From Amia ocellicauda (lineage: Eukaryota > Chordata > Actinopteri > Amiiformes > Amiidae), in NCBI RefSeq assembly GCF_036373705.1, contig NC_089866.1:24716001-24780000 (forward strand): 64,000 nt of DNA. The letters are read 5' to 3'. A program made the translations under genes and the position numbers. Of this stretch, positions 54,790 to 63,796 are shown piece by piece; positions within the stretch are counted from its first letter, which is position 1; every line of letters begins with the position of its first letter. Below the pieces are notes generated by a model that saw only the letters and a list, made by a program, of their open reading frames with translations, had not been told where the DNA came from and did not search any database.

Positions 54790-57700
54790 CACCGATCAGC
54801 CATAACATTATGACCGCCTGCCTAATATTGTGTAGGTCCCCATTTTGCCGCCAAAACAGCCCTGACCCGTCGAGGCATGGACTCCAATAGACCTCTGAAG
54901 GTGTGCTGTGGTATCTGGCACCAAGACGATAGCAGCAGATCCTTTAAGTCCTGTAAATTGAGAGGTGGGGCCTCCATGGATTGGGCTTGTTTGTCCAGCA
55001 TATCCCACAGATGCTCGATTGGATTGAGATCTGGGGAATTTGGAGGCCAAGTCAACACCTTGAACTCGTGATTCATCAGACCAGGCAACCTTCTTCCATT
55101 GCTCCATGGTCCAGTTCTGAAACTCAAGTGCCCATTGTAGGCGCTTTCGGGGTCAGCATGGGCAGCCTGACTGGTCTGTGGCTACGCAGCCCCATACGCA
55201 ACGAACTGCGATGCACTGTGTGTTCTGACACCTTTCTATCAGAACCAGCATTAACTTTTTCAGCAATTTGAGCTACAGTAGCTCGTCTGTTGGATCAGAC
55301 CACACGAGCCAGCCTTCGCTCCCCACGTGCATCAATGAGCCTTGGCCGCCCATGACCCTGTCGCCGGTTCACCACTTTTCCTTCCTTGGACCACTTTTGA
55401 TAGGTACTGACCACTGCAGACTGGGAACACCCCACAAGAGCTGCAGATTTGGAGATGCTCTGACCCAGTCGTCTAGCAATCACAATTTGGCCCTTGTCAA
55501 AGTCGCTCAGATCCTTACGCTTGCCCATTTTTCCTGCTTTTAACACATCAACTTTGAGGACAAAACGTTCACTTGCTGCCTAATATTTCCCACCCACTGA
55601 CAGGTGCCATGATAACAAGATTATCAGTGTTATTCACTTCACCTGTCAGTGGTCATAATGTTATGGCTGATCGGTGTGTGTGTGTATATATATAAATCCC
55701 TCATTGTACATGTCTTTTGTTTATTATTTTGATCAAATTGTTCTTACTATTCACATCTCATTTTAAAAACATGAATACAAATTTAAATACTATAATAAAT
55801 GGGCTTTAACCAGAATTTTGTATTGATTTCAGTTTATCTTGGCTTCCGATGACAAATTACAATTTAAAGTGTTTTTAAAGAAAGATTTAAGTACATTTCC
55901 TAACTGGAGTTCAGAAAGCATCACATCCATAACGCTGCACTTCGAGTTATACTATGAAAATATACAAATCCTGATGTATTTCTTAATATGATTTTTGGGA
56001 GCTGCTAAGTTGTCCTTACAAAATGGCATTAAATGTTCTGATGGCAAGTTCTACAAATCACAGACTTTTGAGAACATGTTAAGTGACCTAGCAATCCTTG
56101 TCCATTTCTGTCACATCCATAATGCATGTTTTTTTGGGTGATAAAAAACAAATGGTGAAACTTTGAACCTTGAAATTTTAACATGACACAGTTCAAAAAG
56201 CACATTATCTAAATAGTGCATCATATTTAGTTATTTGTTTAAATGGGCCCTTGAATAAGGCAACAAATTTGCATTTTTGTGTGCAAATGTCACATCCATA
56301 ACGCTGGAATTGCCCCACCACACTCTGGATCACAACCTTGTGGCAGACATTCACCAGATCATCTTCTGGATTAGATCAATTCATCTGCATTTTTGGGGGA
56401 ATCCATTTTATTCACATGCAACATCTGTCTAGACTATACTGACCATTAATTTTCTTAATTTGGGGTTTCTTTGTCATTCTAAAAGAAGAGGTACAATTAA
56501 ACCAAACAAAGGCAATTCTTTTTTACCTAACGATCAGGCAAGAAAACGTTCAAGAATGTAACCAAGAAAAATGGATTTTGTGCAGATCTGTACAAAATAA
56601 GACTTTCTATCTAATCTAATCTTTAGTTTTCTACAGGCTGAATTAGTGTTCAACTAAATCAGCAAGGATAGCATTTATAAGGATGTATAGTTTAATAAAC
56701 TATTTATTCAAGCAACTGAATAGCAGAATAACATTGTAGCAAATTAAGGATGTGAAGAGTTTCCACTAAGCAGTACACAAACTTCTGAATAATAACAGGA
56801 CAGGATTATCTCTGATATACTATATTTGATATGTAAATCCCATTTCAGACTCAAAGGCATTTTTAACAATTTCACTGATAACAAGGAGAAATCCCTTTTT
56901 AATTATTACTGGACATGCTTTTTATTTGTATTTATTTATTTATTTTTATTTCTTGGCAGACGCCCTGATGACTTTGATGTCTGATGACAATCAAAGACGA
57001 ACCTGATTCAAGAAACTGAAACTAGAGAAGCACTCTGGGGCCTGCAGATTAATGTGAAAGATTCCCAATTAATCAGCGTATCAGATTAAGTAATGCCGGG
57101 GTCACACTACACAATTTTAAGCCCGATTTGGCCCTCACGACAGATCGGCAATGATCGTCACGACAAGCAGCCTGGTCGGGGCGCGTCCCGCTGCCGACGG
57201 TCGTGTAGAGTGAGACGGGCTGCGATACGATCACTTGCCCTCCGATCCGATCGTAAGCTTGTCGGAGCCCCTACGATTTTATTAAACATGTTTAATATTT
57301 ACGACTCGATCGGCGCCGATCGTGGAGAGTGACGTGATCAGCAGCCAATGAGAGCCGAGCTGACTGAAGAAGAGAGAAGAAACAGGAAGGATAAACATGA
57401 CAGGAGAATAAGATTGTCATACGTATTTATTAAAATACTTCAAATACCAATGGTTGTTTCGGGGCACGTTATTTTAAAATACTATACGCTTTTTGTGTTT
57501 GTCCGCACAGACGAACACAAATAGAAGCAGCGGCTTGTGGTCGCGTTCTTTCCACAGTTTTGCACAGATCTGCAGAAATCCACTGACCCCATTGGTGGAG
57601 CAGCGCAGATCTGCGCTACACAAACGTGACCTGTACAAGTGCACGTCCGTGTTTGTTGACCTTTTCCCTGTGTGGATCACGCGTGTTTCTACGATATCTG

Positions 57701-60700
57701 AAGGCTGTGCTGCAGATCGCCACGACAAGGATGTCAGATCAAAAGACACAAATCGGTGCAAAATAGTCGTTAAGTGTGAGCCCACTGTTCACAAAATCTG
57801 GTCGGATAGTAGAAATCGTGTAGTGTGACCCCGGCATTAGCCAGAGCTGGGATAGAAGTGCCACAAGTCACCGTACGGAGGGCAACGGGGAGTTCCTCGA
57901 GGAATGGATGGAGTTTGTCCCCCAGAGCAGCTCCTTCAAGAGAAAAGGGCCAAAACTTCCCTTTGTCAAGCCGAGACTACACAGCGGAAAAGGTTAAGCC
58001 GTGACTGTAAACACTGGAGCCTCCACTTTTGCTTTCACTTCTTAACTGGCCTGCCTCTCCCCAATGTAATGGATTCTGAAGTCTCTCTGAAGTTTCTCTG
58101 AAGCATTCAAATATAACGATACTACATTACTAAAAATGCAGGAAAGATACGAAAGCTGAACAATATATTTTTACATGAGAGCTTTCAATAAAAGTAAGTC
58201 AACGCTGAATATCTTTGACAGCACTGTCCAGCAGTGTATGAGATGATATTAACCTTCTCTCCCAGGTCTTCACACATGATGAAGTTAAGAGATCGATAAA
58301 ACATGCAGGATGTGGCATCCCAGAATAAGATTTCGGTCATCCCATTTTTGAATTTTGTTGTCTGCCCAAATCTCAGGTTGTGCAAAAATAATAACTCATG
58401 GCTGTGCACCTGCAAGCCAGGACTGGGTGTATTTTGGGTGGCTGCCATTTAGAGAGCTGTATTCCTAGAAATAAATTCCCTGGCTTGCCTAAACCAAATT
58501 GCTCCAGCTTCCATCAGTCCCTGTCGCTCACATTGAATACGCAATACATTTCAATCCTACCCAGGAGAGAGGTCTTGCGAAAGTCCAGAAATGTCGTAGA
58601 AGGTGAGACACTATTTTCCAGTCCTTATAAAAGTTATCCTTTAGCTTCAGGGCATTCTAACTTGACATCAGAAGCCTGTCCTTCAGGAAATCCACACCCA
58701 GTTCCTGTGCTCACCTGGCAAGGGAATGCCCTGAAAACCTGACAGCTGAGTTCAGCATGCAGTATGAAGTAAATATTCCTACCTGTACCTTCAGGCCAAC
58801 ATTCAGCAAAAATGAATTTGGAAGGCCTACCTCACAGGGCCGCTGATTCCCGCTCCAAGTTTCTGGGTCCAGTTGATGTTGTATTCTTCTAAGATGGAGG
58901 TGTCCTGTGAGAGAGGGAACAGAAACAGTGAGCTGTAGCTTCGAGAGAGCCCCTCCAGGCACTGCCAGCACAATACCAAACAAACAGACAACCAAAAAAA
59001 GCTTCACAGTTCTGCCTGCCTAAGCTTCATATTGAACCTCAAAACTAGATATCATATTTTTACATTCCACCAGAGCTCTTAATTACAGAACTGAACTAAT
59101 GACTTGTCTAATTGAAACACTTTTCCCATGTCTGCAAGCATTGTTGACTAGGCATCCTGGGTTAGGCCCCACTGAGCTAGTCAACCAACCAAAGTAACTT
59201 TTAGGGTGAACAAGGAATTTATTAGTAACACATTGCAGCGGTTAATGTTTTCTATATCCCAATCAAAAGAATGCAAGTCAGAGGGATAGCGACTGAGACA
59301 AAAAGCAGAAAGTGATTTTCCTGTATTTTTATTAAACCAGTTTAACTCGCTCAAAGGTCAAGCTTTGTTATGGGTTAGTCTCTGGGGTTGTTGTTTTTTC
59401 TGAAATATTTGTGTTGTGACCACAGGCACTTTAACATAACAAGGGCTCTGACGATTGGATTTGTTTTTTGGTATTTAAAAAAAAAAAAACAGTTCTGAGA
59501 AACAAAAACTGGGAATGCATCACAGGGAAACACTACACCTTCCGCACCAAAAACATCAGCCTCTTTACTGTCAGGTTCTTAACTATGGAAAGAACAATTA
59601 CACATATATTACGTGGATGCAGCTGTACCAACAGGTGGAGAAATGCAGAGAGCAGTTATTTGAACTGACTCTTTAAGGGTTATTCTTGTAGAGAACAGAT
59701 AAATGCCTGGCACCAACTATAGCTGCAGACAAATGATACAACCATCCTTCTTACTGTACTGACTTCCCACTCATCTTCAACATCTCATTCATACAATGCC
59801 ATTATTATTTTTTTCCCCACCTGTTATTCACCCAGCGCCGACCTGATGTCGTAAGCAGACAGACCAAATGAACAAGCTTTGTTGGTAGAAGAGGGTTTGA
59901 CGCAAAATACGGGCACAATTGCTTAAAGAGGATATTAAATTGCCTGCTTCCCTAGGTACAAGTTTTATTTTTATTGTATTAACACCCACCCCCAAAGTTC
60001 AAAGTGACAGTCCTACTCGTACACAGTAGCTGTCAGTGCCGTTAAGGAGACGCGGTTGTGATGGGTAGGTTTGGAGGAATCGTTTTGCCCGTAATGAGCG
60101 TCAGCTGGGCCCTCGATCAACATCTTAAGTGGCAGTCTGTAAAAATGAACCGAGAGCTGCTGGGAGTGAAGTATCCTGGTAAATCATAATGACAAGGGTC
60201 CAAAAGCATGCTCTTAGCTAAACTGGTATGAGGGCACCATCTATTTATATCTCGTACTGCAGAGTGACAGGCCTTTGGATTTAAATAGAGCTGCTGATTA
60301 AAACACTATTCCTTTTTTTATTATGTATATATTTATTATCTTTCAGTGCCTGAATCTTTCCCAGGAACCCCCCGGGAACTAAATTTGCTCTCTAGAAAGA
60401 ACAGATCCGCTAAAACACCAACCTACCACATCACTTCCTAACACCTCTGATCTGTTGGTTTATTATACTTGTTAAAATGTCACTTTTATAAAGACTCGTA
60501 GTGGTTGGGACAGAAATTAAAGGAGGTCTTGCTTTTAATCAAGGGCCAGAGGTAAAATCAATCCATAACTTGTAATGTTGCTTTTTAACCAATGGTAACC
60601 AATGAAAGGCAGTGATATGTAACACACCGCAATCAGCAATTGAAGTGTGCAATCCCTTGCGCTGACCACAGCTGTACAGTCACACACAGTGGCAGAGACA

Positions 60701-62038
60701 AACGCACAGGCATGCACATTTTTAGAGACCCACTGAATGCACACGCTATCCTGGCACAAGTGAATGATGATCTGGCTATAGAGAGCTACGTCTTCCCGCA
60801 TGGTCTAGAATGGTGGTTTCACATGCATGTGTAATGTCTAACTCCAATGTCTGTAATCCACAGCCAAATACAGAGGCAGCAGTATCGTATTACAGGTGGG
60901 GAAACCATAGTCTTCAAAGGGCGAAAGGATCTTCTGGTTTTATACCACCTGAGCTCCCAATTACCAATCTGAACAAACACAGCTGTAATTCTAGGTTTTT
61001 CAGGACATTTAACTAACCAAAATCATTACAGTAGTAAGGATAAAATAAGATTTGATGCACATATACAAAAAAGCATTACCCGACAAAGAGCAAATGTATA
61101 GAAGAGAATTGCACTATTCACCTTCTACTCTGGTCATCCGAAAGTAAAATATGAACCAGACAGAGTATCTGTGGGAGCAACTGGACTCAACCGAGAATGA
61201 GAGTCACCCATCAACATAATTGTTTACAACAGCACAACTATACCTGAATAAATCGTCACTAGATTCAGAAGCAAACTTTAATTATATTGGAATATGGCTA
61301 GAAAAACGGCATGGGACAACAAAATACCACACATCACTCAATAAAAACAGTTGGCACATGATTGGGGTTCGATCTATTTTTAAAAGTGATTTAATATTAT
61401 AAAAGCCACTGCATAATTCAGCCCCAAGACAGCTTACTAGAACAAATCGTGGAATAACATTTTCTCGGCACTTCAGAGCACAGGACAGAGGTTAGATCAA
61501 TCGATAGATGGCATATAAATCAAGAGCATCAATTATAGAGACCAAGAAAGTTAACTTCTCCACACATGGTTTTGCATGGTTCTCTCTTCTTTTCGATACT
61601 ATTTATACTACAGCTCCTACACAGACTTTGGATAATTATGGAAACGCAATGCACTAAACTTTTTCCGTGAATATTAAGTTTTACACCAGCAGTGATCAAT
61701 ACATTTTGAAGACGAAAGTCCGGTAGAAATGACGTAAGAAAGGAACTATTAGCCACAATCCGTCCAGGAGCGCTCAATTTGTTATTGATGTCCATAAACC
61801 AGCTGTTTTTCCAGCTGCCTTTAACAGGGATTTGGGTATTTTAACAACACTTAATTGAATTAGGTAGTAAGGTGCAACGAAAACCAGCAGACACTGCGGC
61901 CCTCAGGACAATGATTGGGGACCGCTGTTCCACACAACCACGTCAACAATGCAGATCTTGCGGCAGGCCCGTCATTTCAAATCGGAAGTCCTTTGCCCCT
62001 ACCTTAATGAACTTGTCCACGTTGTTGTCCTCCGACAT
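38627..62038 (-). CDS. MAPKAPK5: MAPKAPK5 (PRAK/MK5), complete 14-exon coding region
   Basis: MAPKAPK5 is a Ser/Thr kinase activated by p38 and by the atypical MAP kinases ERK3/ERK4, shuttling between nucleus and cytoplasm. Fourteen exons with GT-AG borders and matching phases join to 1416 bases: 471 codons plus stop, the same length as a human isoform. The kinase domain has an ATP-binding Lys (K51 in FALKIL), the HRDLKPEN loop with D148, DFG at D169-G171 and the activation-loop Thr T182 in GDLMTPQ. The C-terminal part has the RKRK nuclear-localisation motif at 361-364, inside the region known to bind MAP kinases, and ends EKTNLQDSQ. All catalytic residues are present. Intron 2 (9.2 kb) is filled with transposons, but no exon is disrupted. 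Confidence 0.97.
38901..39751 (-). mobile_element. Non-autonomous Tc1-like element (CACCGATCAGC family), copy A
   Basis: Inverted termini CACCGATCAGCTATAACATT and a near-complement ending at 39751 are flanked by TA on both sides (38899-38900, 39752-39753). Pieces of a DDE transposase remain on the minus strand. It shares an internal deletion with copy B at 54790-55676 and has a further deletion of about 36 bases near 39513. Confidence 0.93.
38934..39603 (-). pseudogene. Deleted Tc1/mariner transposase, copy A
   Basis: The frame begins [13 protein letters not shown] near 39603 (helix-turn-helix start). The C-terminal piece reads [20 protein letters not shown] and [15 protein letters not shown], with the catalytic Glu. 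The block containing the second catalytic Asp is absent, and several shifts separate the pieces. Confidence 0.88.
39880..39984 (-). CDS. MAPKAPK5: MAPKAPK5 exon 13
   Basis: The exon encodes [20 protein letters not shown] then [16 protein letters not shown]. It joins in phase 1 at both ends. Confidence 0.97.
39985..41217 (-). other. MAPKAPK5: MAPKAPK5 intron 12
   Basis: The intron holds an (ATT)n microsatellite at 40103-40141 and no recognisable transposon or exon. Confidence 0.6.
40103..40141. repeat. (ATT)n microsatellite
   Basis: About 13 uninterrupted ATT units. Confidence 0.95.
41218..41333 (-). CDS. MAPKAPK5: MAPKAPK5 exon 12
   Basis: The exon encodes [20 protein letters not shown] then [19 protein letters not shown], part of the conserved C-terminal regulatory region. 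Confidence 0.98.
41334..41981 (-). other. MAPKAPK5: MAPKAPK5 intron 11
   Basis: No repeat or gene is recognised. Confidence 0.55.
41982..42112 (-). CDS. MAPKAPK5: MAPKAPK5 exon 11
   Basis: The exon encodes [20 protein letters not shown] then [20 protein letters not shown] and KLLG. The RKRK nuclear-localisation motif (361-364) lies here. Confidence 0.98.
42113..42544 (-). other. MAPKAPK5: MAPKAPK5 intron 10
   Basis: No repeat or gene is recognised. Confidence 0.55.
42545..42665 (-). CDS. MAPKAPK5: MAPKAPK5 exon 10
   Basis: The exon encodes [20 protein letters not shown] then [20 protein letters not shown], the end of the kinase C-lobe. Confidence 0.98.
42666..43519 (-). other. MAPKAPK5: MAPKAPK5 intron 9
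   Basis: No repeat or gene is recognised. Confidence 0.55.
43520..43707 (-). CDS. MAPKAPK5: MAPKAPK5 exon 9
   Basis: The longest exon (188 bases) encodes [20 protein letters not shown] through [20 protein letters not shown] and DIVRK, kinase subdomains IX and X. Confidence 0.98.
43708..44072 (-). other. MAPKAPK5: MAPKAPK5 intron 8
   Basis: No repeat or gene is recognised. Confidence 0.55.
44073..44153 (-). CDS. MAPKAPK5: MAPKAPK5 exon 8
   Basis: The exon encodes [20 protein letters not shown] then TPYTYNK, the PRAK-specific insert after the activation segment. It is 81 bases, phase 0 at both ends. Confidence 0.98.
44154..45034 (-). other. MAPKAPK5: MAPKAPK5 intron 7
   Basis: No repeat or gene is recognised; the intron is AT-rich. 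Confidence 0.55.
45035..45130 (-). CDS. MAPKAPK5: MAPKAPK5 exon 7
   Basis: The exon encodes [20 protein letters not shown] then [12 protein letters not shown]. It contains the DFG motif and the activating phosphosite Thr182. Confidence 0.98.
45131..45497 (-). other. MAPKAPK5: MAPKAPK5 intron 6
   Basis: A short (TA)n near 45172-45184 is the only feature seen. Confidence 0.55.
45498..45587 (-). CDS. MAPKAPK5: MAPKAPK5 exon 6
   Basis: The exon encodes [20 protein letters not shown] then [10 protein letters not shown], the catalytic loop with Asp148. Confidence 0.98.
45588..46545 (-). other. MAPKAPK5: MAPKAPK5 intron 5
   Basis: No repeat or gene is recognised. Confidence 0.55.
46546..46654 (-). 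CDS. MAPKAPK5: MAPKAPK5 exon 5
   Basis: The exon encodes [20 protein letters not shown] then [16 protein letters not shown], the hinge and the following helix of the kinase. Confidence 0.98.
46655..47745 (-). other. MAPKAPK5: MAPKAPK5 intron 4
   Basis: No repeat or gene is recognised. A long open frame read through exon 5 into this intron on the same strand is in the wrong phase and is not coding. Confidence 0.55.
47746..47843 (-). CDS. MAPKAPK5: MAPKAPK5 exon 4
   Basis: The exon encodes [20 protein letters not shown] then [12 protein letters not shown], with consensus splice sites. Confidence 0.98.
47844..49566 (-). other. MAPKAPK5: MAPKAPK5 intron 3
   Basis: No repeat or gene is recognised in this 1.7-kb intron. 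C-runs occur at 48026-48035 and 48137-48149. Confidence 0.55.
49567..49642 (-). CDS. MAPKAPK5: MAPKAPK5 exon 3
   Basis: The exon encodes [20 protein letters not shown] then KARNE. Lys51 in FALKIL is the ATP-anchoring residue. Confidence 0.98.
54416..54616 (+). other. Small open frame inside the unassigned element
   Basis: The frame of up to 66 codons reads [20 protein letters not shown] then [20 protein letters not shown] and [13 protein letters not shown] before its stop. The composition is protein-like. It may be the last exon of a protein encoded by an autonomous relative of the element: its pattern of an FEVQFL strand followed by an acidic stretch and a Leu-Pro segment vaguely resembles C-termini of uncharacterised fish transposon-associated proteins. 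I cannot name the family. Confidence 0.4.
54751..54780. repeat. (GT)n microsatellite
   Basis: The GT run at the left flank of the nested Tc1 element continues as TATATA to the insertion site. A matching GTGTGT-TATATA run flanks the other side at 55675-55695. Confidence 0.85.
54790..55676 (-). mobile_element. Non-autonomous Tc1-like element (CACCGATCAGC family), copy B
   Basis: The termini CACCGATCAGCCATAACATT and the complement ending at 55676 match those of the copy at 38901. The interior is colinear with that copy over its whole length, including the same missing catalytic block. It has inserted within a GT/TA microsatellite inside the 52935-56314 element, so it is younger than its host. 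Confidence 0.93.
54822..55528 (-). pseudogene. Deleted Tc1/mariner transposase, copy B
   Basis: The N-terminal piece (from 55528) reads [20 protein letters not shown] then [20 protein letters not shown], a helix-turn-helix region. [12 protein letters not shown] segment with the first catalytic Asp joins directly to [14 protein letters not shown] sequence, and in the next frame to [20 protein letters not shown] with the Glu. The second Asp block is missing. The C-terminus ([15 protein letters not shown]) is complete. Confidence 0.9.
57093..57837. mobile_element. TIR element of about 745 bp, superfamily unresolved
   Basis: The terminal inverted repeat ATGCCGGGGTCACACTACAC is perfect over 20 bases at the two ends, and TA flanks both sides (57091-57092, 57838-57839). 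The interior is GC-rich and full of GATCG/CGATC motifs; no transposase frame is found. A palindromic core near 57555-57630 is shared with 23594-23696. Confidence 0.8.
58831..58904 (-). CDS. MAPKAPK5: MAPKAPK5 exon 2
   Basis: The exon encodes [20 protein letters not shown] then SGPV, including the Gly-rich loop. It ends with a split Arg codon. Confidence 0.97.
58905..62002 (-). other. MAPKAPK5: MAPKAPK5 intron 1
   Basis: No repeat or gene is recognised apart from a short A-run near 59478-59490. Confidence 0.55.
62003..62038 (-). CDS. MAPKAPK5: MAPKAPK5 exon 1 (start codon)
   Basis: The exon reads [12 protein letters not shown] from an ATG at 62036-62038 with a purine at -3, matching the conserved vertebrate start (MSEE... 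KAIKETS). The donor GT is at 62001-62002. Confidence 0.93.
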
Positions 62039-62720
62039 GTTGTTCACGGTGGTCCCTGGTTCTTGTACTTTCTCCTCGCACTGTACCGGCACGATACGAA
62101 AGAGGGGGAGGGACGATTGTTTTGAAAAGGATCGTTTTTGTGAAGATACGCCCGGAGACTAAAGGTGGCCATCCATGATTCCAGCTATTCGGCGAACGGC
62201 CTGTTCCCAGCAGTGAATCGCCGCGTTGCCGCAAACGAGTCGCCCCTGCTAGAGCTCGCTAGACTGATCGCCAGACAAAGGAATGGCAGAGCTCCTCTTG
62301 GCTTTACCGTAACGACCATGGAGAGCGACAGGTGCCCGAGTGGGTGTCTGACACGGAGAGACAGGACCGGGAAATGAGATCACCACCGTCAGGGCGAGGG
62401 AAGAATTGGTGCGGGCGGCGAGCGAGTAAGGAAAGCCTGCGTTTTAGTGTTAAAGGTCGGTGAGCCTGAGGGGTGAGGGGTGAGGGGTGAGGGGAGAGGG
62501 GGGGGGGGGGGGGGGAGAGAGAAGAAACTGCCGGGGAAGGGAACCGCAAACCAGGGGTAGAGCCTTTGTGGAAAGTGGCCGGATTACGTCGCCATAGAGA
62601 AAAGTAGGGTAAACATTGGGCCTCCTATGAAAAATGAAAACATCAGTCGGATCCACACCGCGACGCCAAAGCACCTGCAGCTCATCTGTCGCATAAATTG
62701 CGGTACATGAGAAAAATGAC
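62039..62720 (-). promoter_or_regulatory. MAPKAPK5: MAPKAPK5 5' UTR and probable promoter region
   Basis: Directly upstream of the start codon the sequence is GC- and CpG-rich, unlike the surrounding AT-rich DNA. It contains a CRE-like TTACGTCG at 62584-62591 and the G-rich tract at 62463-62515. There is no obvious TATA box. Confidence 0.45.
62463..62519 (+). repeat. G-rich tandem repeat with G-quadruplex potential
   Basis: Three tandem GAGGGGT units are followed by about 18 consecutive G residues and a GAGAGA tail. Many runs of four or more G separated by 1-3 bases satisfy the usual G-quadruplex pattern. The tract is on the template strand of MAPKAPK5. Confidence 0.85.
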
Positions 62721-63600
62721 CGGTCCAAAGCACAACTTGTCTGGGTGCGCTGGCTCCGAGGGCTGCCGATTTCTAACGGGATTTACTTCGCAGCAGATGC
62801 CGGAGATGGACGTGCACATTACGGGCAGCCTTGCTATGCGCCAGCTCAAATAAATATCTGCTGATCTTTTTCTTTACCTATTCACCCCCTTATTTCACCT
62901 TTCATGTGATACTGTATGCATTTCAGATCCAAACATTTAACTCATAAGAAGTATTTACTTATGTTTATCGTTTTTATTTATTTAATTGTGTCAGGCATAT
63001 GGCATACACCCAATCATATCTGTTCAGAAGCAAGGGGCCATTTGGGGTCCTTCCTTTAGATGTGAGCCTGATGATGAGATCATCGTTAGCGGAGATGATT
63101 AGGAAGTGGCTTTCGTTCGGCTTAGTTTAACACGTGTTATTGTTCTTGTCTTATTTTGCAACTTGACACTAATGATTAATAGGAATGTGCGGCCATTAAT
63201 ACACTGTCCTCTCACAGAGAAACACGCGCATTTCCTGGATTACATGATTGTTAAACTAAAACAAGGTAACGGCAGAAATGTGTGATCAAACATAGTCTTG
63301 CTTAATAACTGTTTATTAATATTTTGGGTTCATATACATAGTTCTACGTATACGTTTACCCTTCAGATAAAGGTAAAGACCAATGGATAAGAAGTCTATT
63401 ATTAATAATAATAACTTTCAAACATTAAATCAGATATTGCACCGCAGAAGAAAAAATAAATAAATAAAAAGCTGTACAAATCCCCCTGTACATTTAAAAA
63501 AGTAATCCTCCTTTAGGAGTCGTTCTGTCAGATAGGGTGGTGTTGTAAAGTTTGATATGTTTAAACAGTCCTAAAATTATTGTGCCATAGACTTTTAAAA
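62721..63600. other. Intergenic, no gene seen
   Basis: AT-rich sequence right of MAPKAPK5; no coding sequence or defined repeat is recognised. Confidence 0.45.
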
Positions 63601-63796
63601 GACAGCACTGTGGAGTAGTGGACTAATAACTGGAAGGTTGTGGGTTCAAATCCCAGGTGGGGCAGTGTTGTTGTACCTTTGAGCAAGGTACTTCACTTAG
63701 ATTGCTCCAGTAAAATGTCCAGCTGTATAAATGGGTACAAATGTAAGTCGCCCTGGCTAAAAGCATCTGCTAAATGACAAATAATGTAATGTAATG
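63601..63796 (+). mobile_element. tRNA-derived SINE with L2-like tail
   Basis: The head contains a B-box-like GGTTCAAATCC (63647-63657) after a tRNA-related stretch. The 3' part reads GTAAGTCGCCCTGGCTAAA then AGCATCTGCTAAATGAC, ending in (ATGTA)n repeats at 63779-63796. This tail is the complement-equivalent of the L2 tail seen at 27120-27165, so the SINE probably used L2 machinery. Confidence 0.88.

Larger units (their letters stand above)
52935..56314. mobile_element. Putative DNA transposon with subterminal repeat motif, unassigned family
   Basis: The left border reads GGGCAATTCCACGATAAAGT and the right border ends GCTGGAATTGCCC, giving an 11-base perfect inverted repeat. Six copies of TCACATCCATAACG (three exact, three with one change) lie near the two ends: 53283-53296, then inverted at 53434-53447 and 53449-53462, and 55921-55934, 56111-56124, 56290-56303. 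Such clustered subterminal motifs are typical transposase-binding sites. A short protein fragment (54416-54616) lies inside and a Tc1 copy is nested at 54790-55676. I see no clear target duplication, so the borders are provisional. Confidence 0.6.
49643..58830 (-). other. MAPKAPK5: MAPKAPK5 intron 2, transposon-rich
   Basis: This 9.2-kb intron carries a 3.4-kb TIR-bounded element (52935-56314) with a nested Tc1 copy, and a second TIR element (57093-57837). The part at 49643-52934 has no identified repeat. An open frame of 146 codons at 50730-51170 has no recognisable domain. Confidence 0.8.
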
